Positions 62,278 through 64,000 of a DNA stretch of 64,000 bases are shown here, in pieces. Origin of the DNA: Bacteroidota bacterium (lineage in GTDB: Bacteria; Bacteroidota; Ignavibacteria; Kapaibacteriales; UBA2268); contig SCSM01000013.1 in NCBI GenBank assembly GCA_004322215.1, positions 124,001 to 188,000 on the forward strand, in the 5' to 3' direction. Below the pieces are notes generated by a model. The model worked only from the letters and a program-made list of their open reading frames with translations. It ran no database searches and was not told the DNA's origin. The position numbers and the translations under genes were made by a program. The first letter of the stretch is position 1, and the number at the start of each line of letters is the position of its first letter.

Positions 62278-62714
62278 ATTTTTCTAATAATATTAATGTT
62301 ATAAAATTCAAGAATTACAAAATTACCAAAATTGATTTAAATATTAATTTTTCGACAGGATGAGCTTTGAAAAGAGAATTATTGAATATTTTATTTTTTT
62401 TAACTTATTATATATCAATAATTTATCCCCCCCAAAAAAAAATAAAAAATAATAAAAAATAATTTGCTTTTTTATTTTGTAATTATTAAATTAGAAATGT
62501 TCTTTATTAGTGACAATAATTATATAGATACAAAAATCCAGATAAATAAATAATAAATTTTCGGGAAAACTGATTCAGTCAGGATACATGGAGTGTAGTC
62601 AGAAATGACATACCAAAAATAAGAACATAGCAGTTTGTTCAATCCCGAACTCGTTCATTGAAATGATTCATTTATTTTAATAAATAACTGATGTCAAATT
62701 AATCAATGGAGGTC
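62278..62714. other. AT-rich intergenic region with homopolymer runs
   Basis: No gene is supported. It contains the probable asnS promoter on the minus strand. A C7 run followed by an A9 run lies near 62428-62443, and AATAAAAAAT repeats at about 62443-62461. Sequence just before the structured element has a mixed composition that I cannot assign. Confidence 0.5.
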
Positions 62715-62874
62715 TATGCAAATCAAAAATCAATCCTGCATATAGGAGCTTGTCGGTAATACGATTTAATCGTCGAGCATTATAAAATAATCAAGCCAGC
62801 GAGCAGAACCCACTGGCTCTAGCGTATTTCAGCTCACATCCGCTAAGTAGTTTCTCAAATTCAAAACGGATGTG
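62715..62874 (+). ncRNA. Candidate structured RNA, family unassigned
   Basis: Four stems occur in 160 bases. TATGCA (62715-62720) pairs with TGCATA (62737-62742). GCTTG (62747-62751) pairs with CGAGC (62774-62778) around an inner ACGAT/ATCGT hairpin (62761-62773). AGCCAG (62794-62799) pairs with CTGGCT (62813-62818) with loop CGAGCAGAACCCA. CACATCCG (62835-62842) pairs with CGGATGTG (62867-62874). GC content is well above the surrounding region. No T-run follows. The layout could suit a mobile-element RNA, for example a HEARO/omega-type RNA, but no IscB or TnpB is in the window. The strand is uncertain. Confidence 0.5.
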
Positions 62875-62929
62875 TGGGCAAAATTAATGATTTACTAATT
62901 AATTATTGCCAATTATTAAGGAGTTTGAT

Positions 62930-63736
62930 ATGAAACATTTTATTTTAAGTAAGTATTTAAAAATGAATTTTTTCTATTGTATATTCATTACACTTATTGG
63001 ACTTACATTTTTTTTTAATGTTAGTTCTTCATATTCCTTAACATGTTGTTACCATATTACAGTGACTACAGAAATTGTTGATTCATGTTGTGTTAAAATT
63101 GATGTATATAATCCATATTGCAATACTTCACCTGAGACAAGGCCATTAATTCATTTTACACAATATAACTCTAAAACAAGGACTTATGAGGTACAGGAGA
63201 GCGTTCATTGTCCGAAGGAATCAACAGTTACTTATACATTATGTCCAATTAATAATGAAACAGAAGTTAATTACAGAATATTGATAGACGACCCTGAATG
63301 TGCTGGTCCATATGTTGAAGGATATACAATGAGAACTGGAACCGTTGATCTATCATTCTGTTGTGATTGTCCTGAAAACAGAAATGATTGGTTATCTGTG
63401 TTAGTCGAGAAAGACCATTCCTGTCCAAATGCAGGATGTAAAGTAACACTGGATTTGGATATTCCTGATTCAATTACATGTTTCCGGTATTATATAGTTG
63501 ATGATATTTATGGAGTTGATACTCCGGTATTATCAATTGAGAATGACCCGATAAGTGAATATAGTTTCTGTTTGAATGCAGGTCAATCAGGTTATATGAA
63601 TGTAGTATTACTTCAACACCCGGACCAGTATATAATGGATGGATGCATTTTAGAAAAGTTTGTAGAATGTGACACTACAACGAGTGGCGATACTGTCGCT
63701 ATGCCTTGTACACCTGATTGTGAGGATGATGAGTAG
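62930..63736 (+). CDS. Cys-rich exported protein, interrupted by in-frame amber codon
   Basis: A 268-residue first part. The signal peptide or anchor (MNFFYCIFITLIGLTFFFNV) precedes a cysteine-rich mature part (TCCYHITV, VDSCCVKIDVYNPYC, FCCDCPENRN, MPCTPDCEDD), probably disulfide-bonded and extracellular. AAGGAG lies 6 bases before the ATG at 62930. TAG at 63734-63736 ends the frame, but the same frame continues open to the window edge (see next entry). The C-terminal sorting signal is not reached. No T9SS tail or known domain is recognised. Confidence 0.65.
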   Translation: MKHFILSKYLKMNFFYCIFITLIGLTFFFNVSSSYSLTCCYHITVTTEIVDSCCVKIDVYNPYCNTSPETRPLIHFTQYNSKTRTYEVQESVHCPKESTVTYTLCPINNETEVNYRILIDDPECAGPYVEGYTMRTGTVDLSFCCDCPENRNDWLSVLVEKDHSCPNAGCKVTLDLDIPDSITCFRYYIVDDIYGVDTPVLSIENDPISEYSFCLNAGQSGYMNVVLLQHPDQYIMDGCILEKFVECDTTTSGDTVAMPCTPDCEDDE

Positions 63737-64000
63737 CATGAACCACAATGGAGTGATCCAATTTCACTTGGTAATGGATGTACAATCTATGTGCTTTATA
63801 CATTTCGCCTTGCATGTTCACCTCAATTTCAGGATTTACTATTATTGGATATACAATATTCAAATTGTGGCACTATGACAGAAGAACAAATATTCCAGGC
63901 GGCACTTGAAGGATTAATTGATAGTGACCCAATGGGATTTGACCCATTACCAAATCATGAAGGATGTAATGATATGTGGAGAATTGTTGATATAAGTTGC
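63737..64000 (+). pseudogene. Continuation of the Cys-rich protein frame after TAG, truncated by the window end
   Basis: Directly after TAG the same frame reads HEPQWSDPISLGNGCTIYVL and stays open for 88 codons to the last base. It contains cysteines and the same aromatic, acidic composition as the upstream part (FRLACSPQFQDLL; NHEGCNDMWRIV). No ribosome-binding site or well-placed start precedes it. This points to one gene broken by a nonsense mutation or read through at amber, rather than a separate gene. The end lies outside the window. Confidence 0.55.

Noticed and set aside
63669-63878. 69-residue frame overlapping the amber codon
   Set aside because: It is in another frame from the conserved-looking Cys-rich protein, with no supporting start signal.

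Overview
The window looks like the chromosome of a low-GC member of the Bacteroidota/Chlorobiota group, most likely an Ignavibacteria or Kapabacteria-type lineage (inference). The pointers are eight proteins with C-terminal type IX secretion (T9SS) type A sorting domains, a fused alpha/beta 2-oxoacid dehydrogenase E1, a PD40-OmpA lipoprotein, and a zapA / 6S RNA / rny neighbourhood. No ribosomal RNA, plasmid origin or CRISPR array is visible.

Left edge (1-7.5 kb), accessory. A very AT-rich patch holds a ThaI-like restriction enzyme without a usable start codon, its N4-cytosine-type methyltransferase, a zinc-finger HNH-like protein and a HEPN protein: a compact defence cluster. Next comes an orphan terminase-small-subunit-like gene with different codon use. 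Helically phased GTGAC repeats lie in its 3' end and just downstream. Facing it is a 708-residue tandem-domain protein of unknown function, preceded by a terminator-like hairpin whose loop can pair with the ribosome-binding region.

7.5-32.3 kb, core metabolism and a surface-protein block. The fused E1 is followed by tRNA-Arg(CCG) and a membrane TPR protein. Five consecutive secreted proteins with T9SS-type tails follow, including a 2822-residue one with a YCF48-type propeller inserted into a GGAIY beta-helix. After them come envelope glycosyltransferases, beta-barrel proteins and an RlmD-type rRNA methyltransferase. A MITE-like element sits between a beta-barrel gene and its terminator.

32.5-45.9 kb, envelope and export functions: a 1545-residue T9SS protein, an MsbA-type ABC exporter, a TlpA-type thioredoxin, a coupled sirtuin/AcpS pair, an OmpA-PD40 lipoprotein and a YjbQ-family enzyme.

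46-62.3 kb, housekeeping: pheT, a coiled-coil protein, zapA, 6S RNA and rny. On the minus strand are a GAF-SpoIIE phosphatase, a YVTN propeller lipoprotein, purine nucleoside phosphorylase, a YggS-type PLP protein and an M1 aminopeptidase with a T9SS tail. A 56-residue HTH-like microprotein, two exopolysaccharide genes and asnS follow.

Right edge (62.3-64 kb). An AT-rich intergenic region carries a compact multi-stem structure that looks like an unassigned structured RNA or mobile-element RNA. A Cys-rich secreted protein follows. It is interrupted by an in-frame amber codon, after which the same frame stays open to the window end.

All functions were assigned by reading translated sequence and motifs. 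No database or folding search was run.
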